This document shows positions 1 to 6,622 of a DNA stretch of 13,378 nt, piece by piece; position 1 is the first letter of the stretch, and the number at the start of each line of letters is the position of its first letter. The translations under genes were made by a program, and so were the position numbers. The notes beneath the pieces were generated by a model that had not been told where the DNA came from, did no database searches, and was given only the letters and a program-made list of their open reading frames with translations. Origin of the DNA: UBA2402 sp037139735 (lineage in GTDB: Bacteria > Planctomycetota > Phycisphaerae > Phycisphaerales > UBA1924); assembly GCA_037139735.1 (NCBI GenBank), contig JBAXFU010000088.1, positions 1 to 13,378 on the forward strand, written 5' to 3'.

Positions 1-250
1 CACGATCAACATGCCATGTCGATGGCATTCACCACCACGTGACATCATCGCGGACCCGACCACGCCGAACGCCATCCACGCGTTACGTCCATGGCCTCCG
101 CGTCGTCACGCCATGTCGCCGTACCCAGCGCACCGCCGGGGGCTCGCCCGCAAAGCCGGGCTGCGCACTACGGCTACGACTGGTGCGCCCTGACGGGCGA
201 GGCAGGGGCCATTGAACGATTCGGAGATGACCCGCGAGCCGGCGTGGCCG
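1..250. other. No gene recognised; left edge of window
   Basis: I see no supported gene here. Short open frames exist on the plus strand but their translations are Arg/Pro/Ala-rich with no recognisable motif, and one runs through the terminator that follows. Two small inverted repeats are visible. ATGCCAT/ATGGCAT at 11-17 and 22-28 has a 4-base loop, and CGCCC/GGGCG at 186-190 and 195-199 also has a 4-base loop. Neither is followed by a T-run. The stretch may be the 3' flank of a gene lying to the left. Confidence 0.5.
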
Positions 251-286
251 AAAAACGACGAACCCCGCGTCATGCGCGGGGTTCGT
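251..286 (-). terminator. Intrinsic terminator of the Clp-fold gene block
   Basis: The arms ACGAACCCCGCG (258-269) and CGCGGGGTTCGT (275-286) form a perfect 12-bp stem with a 5-base loop. On the minus strand the stem is followed, after two bases, by five Ts (251-255 read as A on plus). It lies 23 bases beyond the stop codon at 310, the right place to end transcription of the minus-strand block. On the plus strand no T-run follows, so it is oriented for minus-strand transcripts. Confidence 0.88.
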
Positions 287-309
287 GCGGGTCGTGATCG
301 ATCAGGGTC

Positions 310-1650
310 TCACCGCATCATGTCGCGGAGCAGCTTCTCCTGCTCCTCGAGCCACTTCTTGTACTCCTCTTCATCGTTCATGCCAAGGGCGAACATGATG
401 AAGTTGGGGTTGTTGCGGATCATGGCCTTGATCTGCTCCAAGGCGGCGCGGGCCCGGCCGATGAAGCGGGCCCGGCCCTCGCGGGTCTGCTCGCTCGCGG
501 CCGCCTGCACGTTCATCTGGTACTTCGCGAAGTACTCCTGCGTGCGGTCCTCGTCGTTCTTGGCCTGCTTGCGATAGGCGATGTTCCACTTCTCGGCCTT
601 GCTGATCGGGTAGAGCGAACCCTTGACGTCCTCGCCCACCCACTGCAGCTCGGTGTAGCCCATCGCCTTGGTGAGTTCCTCGATCGTGCTGGCCGTCCCC
701 TTCGAGAAGCCGATCTTGATCGCGGTCTCCGCGTTGAGCGTCAGGATCTCCTTGTCGCGGTTCACAATGATCTCGCCCGAGGTCGAGTCGGCGAAGAACT
801 TGATCGTGCCGTCGGGCAGCCGCGTCGCGGAGACCGGCTGCTCGATCTGCATCGACCGCATGATGAGCGGGTCGTACCCGCCGCGGGCCGAGATCTTCTC
901 CATCATCACGAGCACCCGCTCGAGCTGCAGGCCCTTGATGGCCACCAGGCGACCCGAATAGCCCGTGCACGCGCCGAAGTTGGCCTTGTTGGCGAAGTAG
1001 ATCTCCTCCACGCACAGGATGCTCATCGCCGCGGCCGAGATGGCCGAGTCGATCCACCCCACCGTGCGGAACTTCTTCTTGTACTTCTCGTGGATGGTGT
1101 CGCTGATCTTCTGGATCTCGAGCAGCGCGCCGCCGCCCGAGTTGACGCGAAGCACCACCACGCCGGTGCCGTCGTTGCCGACCTCCTCCTCGAGCATCGG
1201 GAGCATCTGCTCGAGCGCATAGGAGGTCATGTAGATGCCCACCATGTCGCCCTGCTTCTCGTCACGCGTCTCGCCCAGCGTCACGACGGCCGCGCGGGGA
1301 ACGCCCGGCCGCGGATTGGGCTTGGACTGCTTGCCCGCCTCGGGCGAAGGCACGGGCTTGGCCGCCTCCTCCTTCGAGGGCGCCGAGCCCGCGTCGCGGA
1401 CGAGCGCGGAGTACTCGGTGGCGGTGAACATCTTGGTCTGCTCGACGCCCGCGATCGAGTACTTGAACCAGATCGTGCCGTCGATCTCGCGCGTCACCGT
1501 GCCCTCGAGCACCGTGCCGTCCTTGAGCGTCAGCCGGTCGAGCGCCATGGCCTGATCGAGCCCCAAGGCCCGATCGGTCGCCATCGCCGCGAGGAAGAGG
1601 GTGGCCGCGGCCGCCATGCCCATCAAACGCCTGAACACCTTCGTCGCCAT
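310..1650 (-). CDS. Secreted Clp/crotonase-fold serine protease-like protein (probable active member of a tandem pair)
   Basis: 446 residues. An N-terminal hydrophobic segment (about 8-25) looks like a signal peptide, so an extracytoplasmic location is inferred. Residues 38-86 form a small beta-rich domain with a DGTVLEGTV motif, followed by a Pro/Lys-rich linker (about 87-120). From about 121 the pattern is that of Clp-fold proteases (SppA/NfeD/SDH-type): VVVLRVNSGGG (164-174) as the oxyanion strand, then GWIDSAISAAAMSI (198-211) with Ser205 where the nucleophile sits. Lys239 lies 34 residues later, where a Ser/Lys dyad lysine would be possible. The C-terminus is a charged helical tail. The start is supported by AGGAGT (1657-1662) six bases upstream. 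It lies 53 bases downstream of its paralogue and is last before the terminator. The fold is fairly certain; proteolytic activity and substrate are inferred. Confidence 0.75.
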   Translation of the reverse strand: MATKVFRRLMGMAAAATLFLAAMATDRALGLDQAMALDRLTLKDGTVLEGTVTREIDGTIWFKYSIAGVEQTKMFTATEYSALVRDAGSAPSKEEAAKPVPSPEAGKQSKPNPRPGVPRAAVVTLGETRDEKQGDMVGIYMTSYALEQMLPMLEEEVGNDGTGVVVLRVNSGGGALLEIQKISDTIHEKYKKKFRTVGWIDSAISAAAMSILCVEEIYFANKANFGACTGYSGRLVAIKGLQLERVLVMMEKISARGGYDPLIMRSMQIEQPVSATRLPDGTIKFFADSTSGEIIVNRDKEILTLNAETAIKIGFSKGTASTIEELTKAMGYTELQWVGEDVKGSLYPISKAEKWNIAYRKQAKNDEDRTQEYFAKYQMNVQAAASEQTREGRARFIGRARAALEQIKAMIRNNPNFIMFALGMNDEEEYKKWLEEQEKLLRDMMR

Positions 1651-1656
1651 GCCGAG

Positions 1657-1662
1657 ACTCCT
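1657..1662 (-). promoter_or_regulatory. Shine-Dalgarno AGGAGT
   Basis: AGGAGT on the minus strand lies six bases before the ATG at 1650. It fixes that start for the distal Clp-fold gene over the in-frame ATG ten codons further in (residue 11). Confidence 0.7.
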
Positions 1663-1703
1663 GATTCGATCCGCCGGAACGATCCTGTCGAAACCCGCTC
1701 AAC

Positions 1704-3179
1704 TCACTTCCTGTCCTTGGTCTGCTGGATCTTGATCTGCTCGAGCAATGTGTTGATGTCGGCCTCGCCGGGGATGCCGTTCTGTCCGAGCCAGCGGGGG
1801 CTCAGTCCCTCGCCGAACTTGCCCTTCTGCAGTCGCAACATCTGCTCGAGGATGCCGCGCTGCTGGCCGCGGGCCTTGGAGCGGGCCGCGTAGTCGGCCG
1901 GGGGCTGCACCCGAACCTCGCGGTAATCGTCCATCAGCTTGAGCAACGTCCGCTTCGTGGACTCGACCCCCGTGTCCCAGTCACGCATGATGTTCTTCGA
2001 ACGGCCCTTCACCTCCACCGAGTCGAGCGCGATGTTCATCGCCGACAGGAGGTCGTCTCGCGTGTCGACCGTCCGCCGCGACAGACCCAGGATCTCCGCC
2101 AGGCGGGCGTTGATCGTCAGCACGTCGTTGCCGCCGTCGCCGCGGAGCACCTGATTCAACGTGTCCTTGTTGTTCTCCTCGCCGTCGTCGGTCAGCAGCT
2201 CCTCGCCCGCGTTGGTCGGATACCCCTCGAAGAGTTCGGGCTTGCCGCCCGCCATCCGGTACGACAGCACGTACTTGCGGAAGCACATCGCGCGAATCAG
2301 GCGGAAGTCGTACCCGCCCGCGATGCACCAACCCTCCGCGTGGCCCAGTCGCAGCGAACGCTGCTTCTGACGCACCACCTCGTCGCCCACGCCGTCGAAG
2401 AGGTCGCCCAAATTGCCCACGCCGCCCATCTTGGCTTCGCCGGCGAAGTACAACTCCGGCACCACGATCGGCAGGAAGGCCCCGCCGCCCATCGCGTCCT
2501 TCACCCACATCGCGATCCGCGGCTTCACCGGCCAGTCCTTCGGCACGTCGTCCGTGAAGACCTCACAGATCCGCTCCGCACGGAACATCTCGTCGAAGTT
2601 CGAGGCCAACTCCGGAAGCGGATTGCGCGGATCGATCTTCCACACCGGGTCGTACTCGAGGACGATCGTGTTCGCGTCGTTCTTCCTCGCGTCCGTCAAC
2701 GCCTCGCGAAGGGGCGTCTCGCTGATCTGCGAGCCAAGCTCGCCCTTGAGCTCGATCCAGTAGTACCGGTTCTTCCCGTTCGCCGACGCGGAAGCGTCGC
2801 TCGCCGGCGGCGGCGTCGCGCCCGGCGTCGCACCCTTCCCCGGATCGGCCGCAGCCGCGCCTTCCCCGGCCTTGCGCTCGCCCTTCTTCACCTGCAGAAT
2901 GTCCGCCTTGGGGTACTCGGTCTCGAAGTCCAGCCCCGCCACCTTCCCCTTGAACCGCACCGTCGTCGCCGTCTCCGAGACGATCGTGCCGTAGAAGACC
3001 TTGCCGTCCTTGAAAATCAGGACGTCAGGACCATCCCCCGCCTTCGCGTCCGTCCCCGCCCCGCTCGCCGGCTTGGGCTCCGCCACCGCCACGTCGAGGG
3101 CGGCTGACGCCACCACCACGCACGCGGCCGCTCCGACCAACCAACGCCACCGACCGTTCCAGGCACTCGGCTTCTTCAT
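1704..3179 (-). CDS. Secreted Clp/crotonase-fold paralogue lacking catalytic residues (putative pseudo-protease)
   Basis: 491 residues with a signal peptide (hydrophobic about 12-31, likely cut after AVA at 31-33). It has the same layout as its downstream neighbour: a small beta domain with FKDGKVFYGTI (56-66), a Gly/Ala/Pro linker (about 101-134) and a Clp-like domain. Stretches align with the neighbour by eye: MWVKDAMGGGAF against GWIDSAISAAAM, PELYFAGEAKMGG against EEIYFANKANFGA, AGGYDFRLIRAM against ARGGYDPLIMRSM, and DVLTINARLAEILG against EILTLNAETAIKIG. The Ser205 position of the neighbour is Gly232 here, and the SGGG oxyanion motif is replaced by an Asp/Pro/Trp segment (177-182), so classical serine catalysis is unlikely. 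AAGGAAG at 3184-3190 supports the start. A scaffold, substrate-binding or regulatory role for the neighbour is inference. Confidence 0.7.
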   Translation of the reverse strand: MKKPSAWNGRWRWLVGAAACVVVASAALDVAVAEPKPASGAGTDAKAGDGPDVLIFKDGKVFYGTIVSETATTVRFKGKVAGLDFETEYPKADILQVKKGERKAGEGAAAADPGKGATPGATPPPASDASASANGKNRYYWIELKGELGSQISETPLREALTDARKNDANTIVLEYDPVWKIDPRNPLPELASNFDEMFRAERICEVFTDDVPKDWPVKPRIAMWVKDAMGGGAFLPIVVPELYFAGEAKMGGVGNLGDLFDGVGDEVVRQKQRSLRLGHAEGWCIAGGYDFRLIRAMCFRKYVLSYRMAGGKPELFEGYPTNAGEELLTDDGEENNKDTLNQVLRGDGGNDVLTINARLAEILGLSRRTVDTRDDLLSAMNIALDSVEVKGRSKNIMRDWDTGVESTKRTLLKLMDDYREVRVQPPADYAARSKARGQQRGILEQMLRLQKGKFGEGLSPRWLGQNGIPGEADINTLLEQIKIQQTKDRK

Positions 3180-3389
3180 GTGTCTTCCTTCACGCGAGCC
3201 CGGGCTCCGTCAAAGGCCCCGGGCGAACCGACTTCGCTTCCCCGTCCCCATTCATGTACGCCCTGCACCAGCGTACGTTGCCTGCCAAACCCCCACTTTC
3301 CGAAACACGCCCGCCCCATCCCCGTTCGGGACGCCGCCCGGACTCCGCTCCGGACGCCGCTGTATGCCGAATACCCACCAAACACCCTC
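3180..3389. other. Spacer between the PpiD-like and pseudo-protease genes
   Basis: 210 bases with no supported gene. It holds the ribosome-binding site of the next gene, an inverted repeat GTACGC/GCGTAC (3256-3261 and 3271-3276), and a GC-rich stretch in which GGACGCCG occurs twice. No convincing -35/-10 pair and no T-tailed hairpin were found, so co-transcription across the spacer is possible but not shown. Confidence 0.4.
3184..3190 (-). promoter_or_regulatory. Shine-Dalgarno AAGGAAG
   Basis: AAGGAAG on the minus strand ends four bases before the ATG at 3179 and supports that start for the pseudo-protease gene. Confidence 0.6.
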
Positions 3390-5357
3390 TCAACTGCCCT
3401 TGGCCGGCGCCTTGCCCGTCTCGGACTGGCCTCTCTCGGACTTGGCATCCGACGACGCCGGACGCTCGAGATCGATGTAGGCCATGTCGTCCTTCAGCGT
3501 CTGAAACGCAAACGGGTTGACGCCCTTGTCGTCCCGCAACTGCTGCAGCAGGTCGCGACCCGTCAGGTTCCGCGTCGCCTGCAGCGTCACCGTCCGCATG
3601 CCCTCTTGGCTCAGCGGCTCATGGCCGGTCACCTGGAAGATCGCCACGCTCTGCCTCGCAGGCAGCGGCACCGCCACCGTCCGCTGGGCGACGTTCTCCG
3701 CCGTCACCTTGGTCGAATGACCCAGCATGTCGACCTGCGCCTCGAGCGCGTCCCGCACCTCCTTGGTGTCGAACTGCGGATACGCACGATCCATCTGCTG
3801 CCCGCCCACCACCACGCGACGATCGATCGTCAGGTCGGTCGCGGCCCCGCCGCCCGTGCCGAACGCCTTCGCCACGCCCTCCAGCCCGTCGGTGATGGCC
3901 TGCACCTGCAACGCCGCCGTCTCGCCCTTGAGCTTCTCGAACGCCGCCAACTTCCTCGCATCGCCCAGCACCCGGTCGCGAATGCCCGCGAGCGCCTCGG
4001 CGGGAGACTCCAGCCGCGCGTCGAGCACCGTCACGTAATACCGATTGCCGGTCGAGTCCGTCAACGCCTGCTCGAAGGGCACGCCCGCCTGAAGGCCAAG
4101 CGTGTTGCTCTTGCTCAGTTCGTACGTCTGGGCCAGGAAGTCGACGATGCCGCCGGTCTGCGTGCCCACGCGGAACTGTGCGGCGGCCAGTTCGCCCATC
4201 GAGCGGAACTCCTCGATCGGCGTGAACGACGACCCCTTCACCTGCACCGCAGGCTGGGGCATCCGCACCGCCGAAACCTCGGCCACCACCGTCCGGGCCA
4301 ACTCCTCCATCGACGGACGACGCGAGGCCCAGTCGTCGGGAAGACGCTTCACGCCCGCCGCCGAATCGAGATTCCTCGTCGCGCTGCGAATCCTCGCGCG
4401 AATCACGCGGTCCGCTTCCGTCACGGCCGCCTCCACCTTCGACGACCGCAACGCCGTCTCGACATTCGCCCGCTCGGCGGCGAACTCGCCCTTGAACGTC
4501 CCGCGGTTCTGCTGCCAGTGCTTGTTCACCTCGACCGGATCAAGCTTCACCGCCGCCGCGATCGCGGCGTTGCTCAGCGTCATCCACTCGATCTTCACCC
4601 GCTTGGGCTCCTCGTAGCCGAATCCGTATTCGCCCGTTCCCGGCTTGACGCCCTTGTACTTCTCGAACATCGCCTCGAGCGTCTGCTGCGTCGGCTCCGC
4701 CACGCCCTTCACGCGGTCGGCCGGAATCTCGACCGCATCGAAACTGATGCGAGTCGAAAGGTCGGCCACCTTGCCCACCAGTCGCGCATCGGAGATCCGC
4801 GGCGCATGCTGGAAGGCGTCGATCAGCCTCGTCACGCCCCGCAGCCGCGACAACGCGCGGCCGAACTCGTCCGGCGTCAAGGGCCCTCGGGCCCGCTCTC
4901 GCAGCATCGCCATCCGCTGGCCAGTCTGCTGCGTGAACTGGTTCATCATCTGCGGGTTGTTCAGCAGGAACTCGGCGACGCCCCGGTACTCCGGGTTGCC
5001 CATCACCTCGTAGCGGGCCTCCTCGGCCGCGAGCCCCTCCTCCCACGTCTCCCCGTCGCCCTTGTCGCCCACGAGCCCCGCACGCTCGGCCTGCATCGCC
5101 AGGAGGTACCAGTGCGTGCCGCTCTCGGCGCCCACCCGCATCGACACCATGCCCGGCAGATACTCGCGCAAGGCGCGATACTCGTTCTCGGCCTTGAGCA
5201 TCTCCGAGGCTCGAATGTTGCGACCGGCCAAGGTCGCCACCACCCGCTTGCCCGGATCGCCGCCCATGCCCGTGCCGCTCGTGGCCCACGTCAGCATCAG
5301 CAGGATCGTGAACAGGGGCAGCACCCACTTGTTGTACTTGCGGAGGAACTTCCTCAT
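3390..5357 (-). CDS. Membrane-anchored PpiD/SurA-like periplasmic folding factor, no clear parvulin domain
   Basis: 655 residues. A short basic N-terminus (MRKFLRKYNK) precedes one membrane segment (about 11-28), the anchor layout of PpiD with the bulk outside the cytoplasm. RVVATLAGRNIRASEMLKA (38-56) resembles the 'VATVNGxxI' opening of SurA/PpiD N-terminal domains. RISFDAVEIPADRV (203-216), then TLEAMFEKYKG and PKRVKIEWMT (251-260), match the PpiD segment where a helix precedes a charged beta hairpin. I cannot find the G-G-D-L-G-W type core of a parvulin domain, so prolyl isomerase activity is doubtful and a pure chaperone role is more likely. The C-terminus is a polar Ser/Lys/Gly tail (about 633-655). 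The Shine-Dalgarno is weak (GGATGAG, 6 bases before the ATG). It lies upstream of the two Clp-fold genes on the same strand. Confidence 0.6.
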   Translation of the reverse strand: MRKFLRKYNKWVLPLFTILLMLTWATSGTGMGGDPGKRVVATLAGRNIRASEMLKAENEYRALREYLPGMVSMRVGAESGTHWYLLAMQAERAGLVGDKGDGETWEEGLAAEEARYEVMGNPEYRGVAEFLLNNPQMMNQFTQQTGQRMAMLRERARGPLTPDEFGRALSRLRGVTRLIDAFQHAPRISDARLVGKVADLSTRISFDAVEIPADRVKGVAEPTQQTLEAMFEKYKGVKPGTGEYGFGYEEPKRVKIEWMTLSNAAIAAAVKLDPVEVNKHWQQNRGTFKGEFAAERANVETALRSSKVEAAVTEADRVIRARIRSATRNLDSAAGVKRLPDDWASRRPSMEELARTVVAEVSAVRMPQPAVQVKGSSFTPIEEFRSMGELAAAQFRVGTQTGGIVDFLAQTYELSKSNTLGLQAGVPFEQALTDSTGNRYYVTVLDARLESPAEALAGIRDRVLGDARKLAAFEKLKGETAALQVQAITDGLEGVAKAFGTGGGAATDLTIDRRVVVGGQQMDRAYPQFDTKEVRDALEAQVDMLGHSTKVTAENVAQRTVAVPLPARQSVAIFQVTGHEPLSQEGMRTVTLQATRNLTGRDLLQQLRDDKGVNPFAFQTLKDDMAYIDLERPASSDAKSERGQSETGKAPAKGS

Positions 5358-5441
5358 TGATGTCTCATCCGTTCAAGCGGCCCCGCCACAACGCCCGGGC
5401 CGCGATCACCGTCACGTCCGTCACTCGATCCGCCAACGAAT

Positions 5442-5471
5442 CCGGCCGATCGGAGCGAACCGATCGGCCGG
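5442..5471 (-). terminator. Terminator-like hairpin after rpsD
   Basis: CCGGCCGATCGG (5442-5453) and CCGATCGGCCGG (5460-5471) form a perfect 12-bp GC-rich stem with a 6-base loop, 43 bases past the rpsD stop on the minus strand. The bases that follow on the minus strand (ATTCGTT) are not a T-run, so termination may be partial or factor-dependent. It could also be an mRNA 3'-end stabiliser separating rpsD from the PpiD-like gene. Confidence 0.5.
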
Positions 5472-5514
5472 TGATGTTCCATCCCGGCCACGACGCCGGT
5501 CCATCGAGCTCGAC

Positions 5515-6114
5515 TCAGCGATAGAACTCGATGATGAGGTTCGTGTTGACGTCGAAGGGAATCTGGTCCGTCGTCGGATTCGCGACCACCTTCAGCTTCA
5601 GCTCCGACGGATTGAACTCGATCCAGCCCGGCACCTCCAGGCCCGCCATCGACTCCATCTGCTCCTTGCCCAGCTTCTGCGCCTTGGGCTTGAGCGTGAT
5701 CACGTCGCCCACCGACACCGAAAAGCTCGGACGGTCCGTCTTGCGGCCGTTCACCAGCACGTGGCCGTGCGCCACCATCTGACGCGTGCCCCACACCGTG
5801 CGGCCCAGACCGCACCGGCGAAGCACGTTGTCGAGACGACACTCCATCAACTGCAGCAGCATGTCGCCCGTGTTGCCCGGCATGCTGCCCGCGTGGTCCA
5901 GGTAGCGGCGGAACTGCTTCTCCAGCACGCCGTAGTGGTACTTGAGCTTCTGCTTCTCGTTCAGACGCAGCCCGTAGTCGCGGATGCGACGCCCGCGGAA
6001 CCCGTGCATGCCCGGGAACACCAGCGAACGCTTCGACGTGTGCTTGGGAATGTCGACCACCGGCGCGCCGACGCGACGCGACTGCTTGAGCTTCGGACCT
6101 GTGTAACGAGCCAT
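5515..6114 (-). CDS. rpsD: 30S ribosomal protein S4
   Basis: 199 residues, normal for bacterial S4. S4 binds 16S rRNA early in assembly of the small subunit body. The N-terminus MARYTGPKLKQSRR and the HTSKRS and RRIRDYGLRLNEKQKLKYHYGV stretches (about 25-62) are typical. The S4 RNA-binding domain runs from about residue 90 (MECRLDNVLRR, then TVWGTRQMVAHGHVLVNGRK, ending SVGDVI), and the C-terminus is IIEFYR. No N-terminal Cys cluster is present, so it is the zinc-free (C-minus) form. The frame is open further upstream, but the start at 6114 is fixed by homology and by AAGGAA six bases before it. The gene stands alone rather than in an rpsM-rpsK-rpoA cluster. The structured leader upstream could be its autoregulatory site. 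Confidence 0.97.
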   Translation of the reverse strand: MARYTGPKLKQSRRVGAPVVDIPKHTSKRSLVFPGMHGFRGRRIRDYGLRLNEKQKLKYHYGVLEKQFRRYLDHAGSMPGNTGDMLLQLMECRLDNVLRRCGLGRTVWGTRQMVAHGHVLVNGRKTDRPSFSVSVGDVITLKPKAQKLGKEQMESMAGLEVPGWIEFNPSELKLKVVANPTTDQIPFDVNTNLIIEFYR

Positions 6115-6120
6115 CGTTGC

Positions 6121-6126
6121 TTCCTT
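6121..6126 (-). promoter_or_regulatory. Shine-Dalgarno AAGGAA of rpsD
   Basis: AAGGAA on the minus strand lies six bases before the ATG at 6114. It selects this start over several in-frame upstream codons in an open but non-coding extension. Confidence 0.8.
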
Positions 6127-6145
6127 TCCGTCTCCGGCCGCCATC

Positions 6146-6223
6146 CGTCGCTCGCGCGACGAATCGCCGGGTGTGCGACCTTGGTCGCACGTCGGGGCAG
6201 GACCCGCGACTACGGGCTGCCCC
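6146..6223 (-). promoter_or_regulatory. Structured 5' leader of rpsD: three consecutive hairpins, possible S4 autoregulatory element
   Basis: In minus-strand order the first hairpin uses 6217-6223 with 6194-6200 (GGGGCAG/CTGCCCC) plus an inner CCCG/CGGG. The second pairs GTGCGAC with GTCGCAC (6173-6190, CAAG loop). The third pairs CGTCGC with GCGACG around a GCGA tetraloop (6146-6161). They occupy the region 32-109 bases before the rpsD start codon. S4 represses its own synthesis through leader RNA in other bacteria; that this leader does so is inference from position and structure only. Confidence 0.35.
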
Positions 6224-6270
6224 ACCAGAATCACCCTCGCCCCGGAACGGCTCCGGAGTCCAAGGCCCCA

Positions 6271-6276
6271 ACTATA
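6271..6276 (-). promoter_or_regulatory. Possible -10 element of the rpsD promoter
   Basis: TATAGT on the minus strand differs from TATAAT at one position and is the only AT-rich hexamer in a very GC-rich stretch. Transcription from it would start about 150 bases before rpsD and include the three leader hairpins. No recognisable -35 hexamer lies 16-18 bases upstream, so this is tentative. Confidence 0.3.
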
Positions 6277-6622
6277 GCCCCCGCCACCCGCCCGCCACCC
6301 GCCGCGACCGTTTCGTGTTCGTGCTCTGTTCGATCCGCTCGGCCACCCACAACACGCATCACCTGCCAACAACGGACGTTGACGTGCGTGACGGCGGCGA
6401 TTCGCCTCGCAACCCATCGGGACCAACCGGCGGCCTCCTCCTCCGCACGCCCGGGTCGAGCACCCGCGTGCTCGACGAATCAAACCCGCCAGCTCCGCAG
6501 GTTCGCTCCGCCCGCTCCCACGCTGGTCACCACCAGGCCGCCAAGAGCATCGCGCCCCGCCCGACCGGTTTTCACCGGTGATCCGTGGAACACGCTCTCT
6601 ACGCTTGGGTCGACATCACCCC
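6277..6622. other. Divergent intergenic region between rpsD and tatC
   Basis: No gene is supported; open frames here are extensions of rpsD or tatC upstream of their real starts. Two hairpins are visible. GTCGAGCAC/GTGCTCGAC (6455-6463 and 6468-6476) has a 4-base loop, and a tandem pair of self-complementary ACCGGT boxes lies at 6564-6569 and 6574-6579. The latter sits about 45 bases before tatC and could be an operator or leader element. No convincing tatC promoter was found. Confidence 0.4.

Noticed and set aside
186..199. CGCCC/GGGCG hairpin as a terminator of a gene entering from the left
   Set aside because: Only a 5-bp stem with no T-run, and no recognisable coding sequence precedes it.
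3180..5360. A 726-codon plus-strand open frame opposite the PpiD-like gene
   Set aside because: It is an antisense shadow with Arg/His-rich, low-complexity translation and no domain pattern; the minus strand has a membrane anchor and PpiD-like segments.
6115..6483. In-frame N-terminal extension of rpsD
   Set aside because: The S4 family starts at MARYTGPKLKQ, a Shine-Dalgarno sits directly before it, and the extension is Arg/Gly-rich with no similarity to S4.
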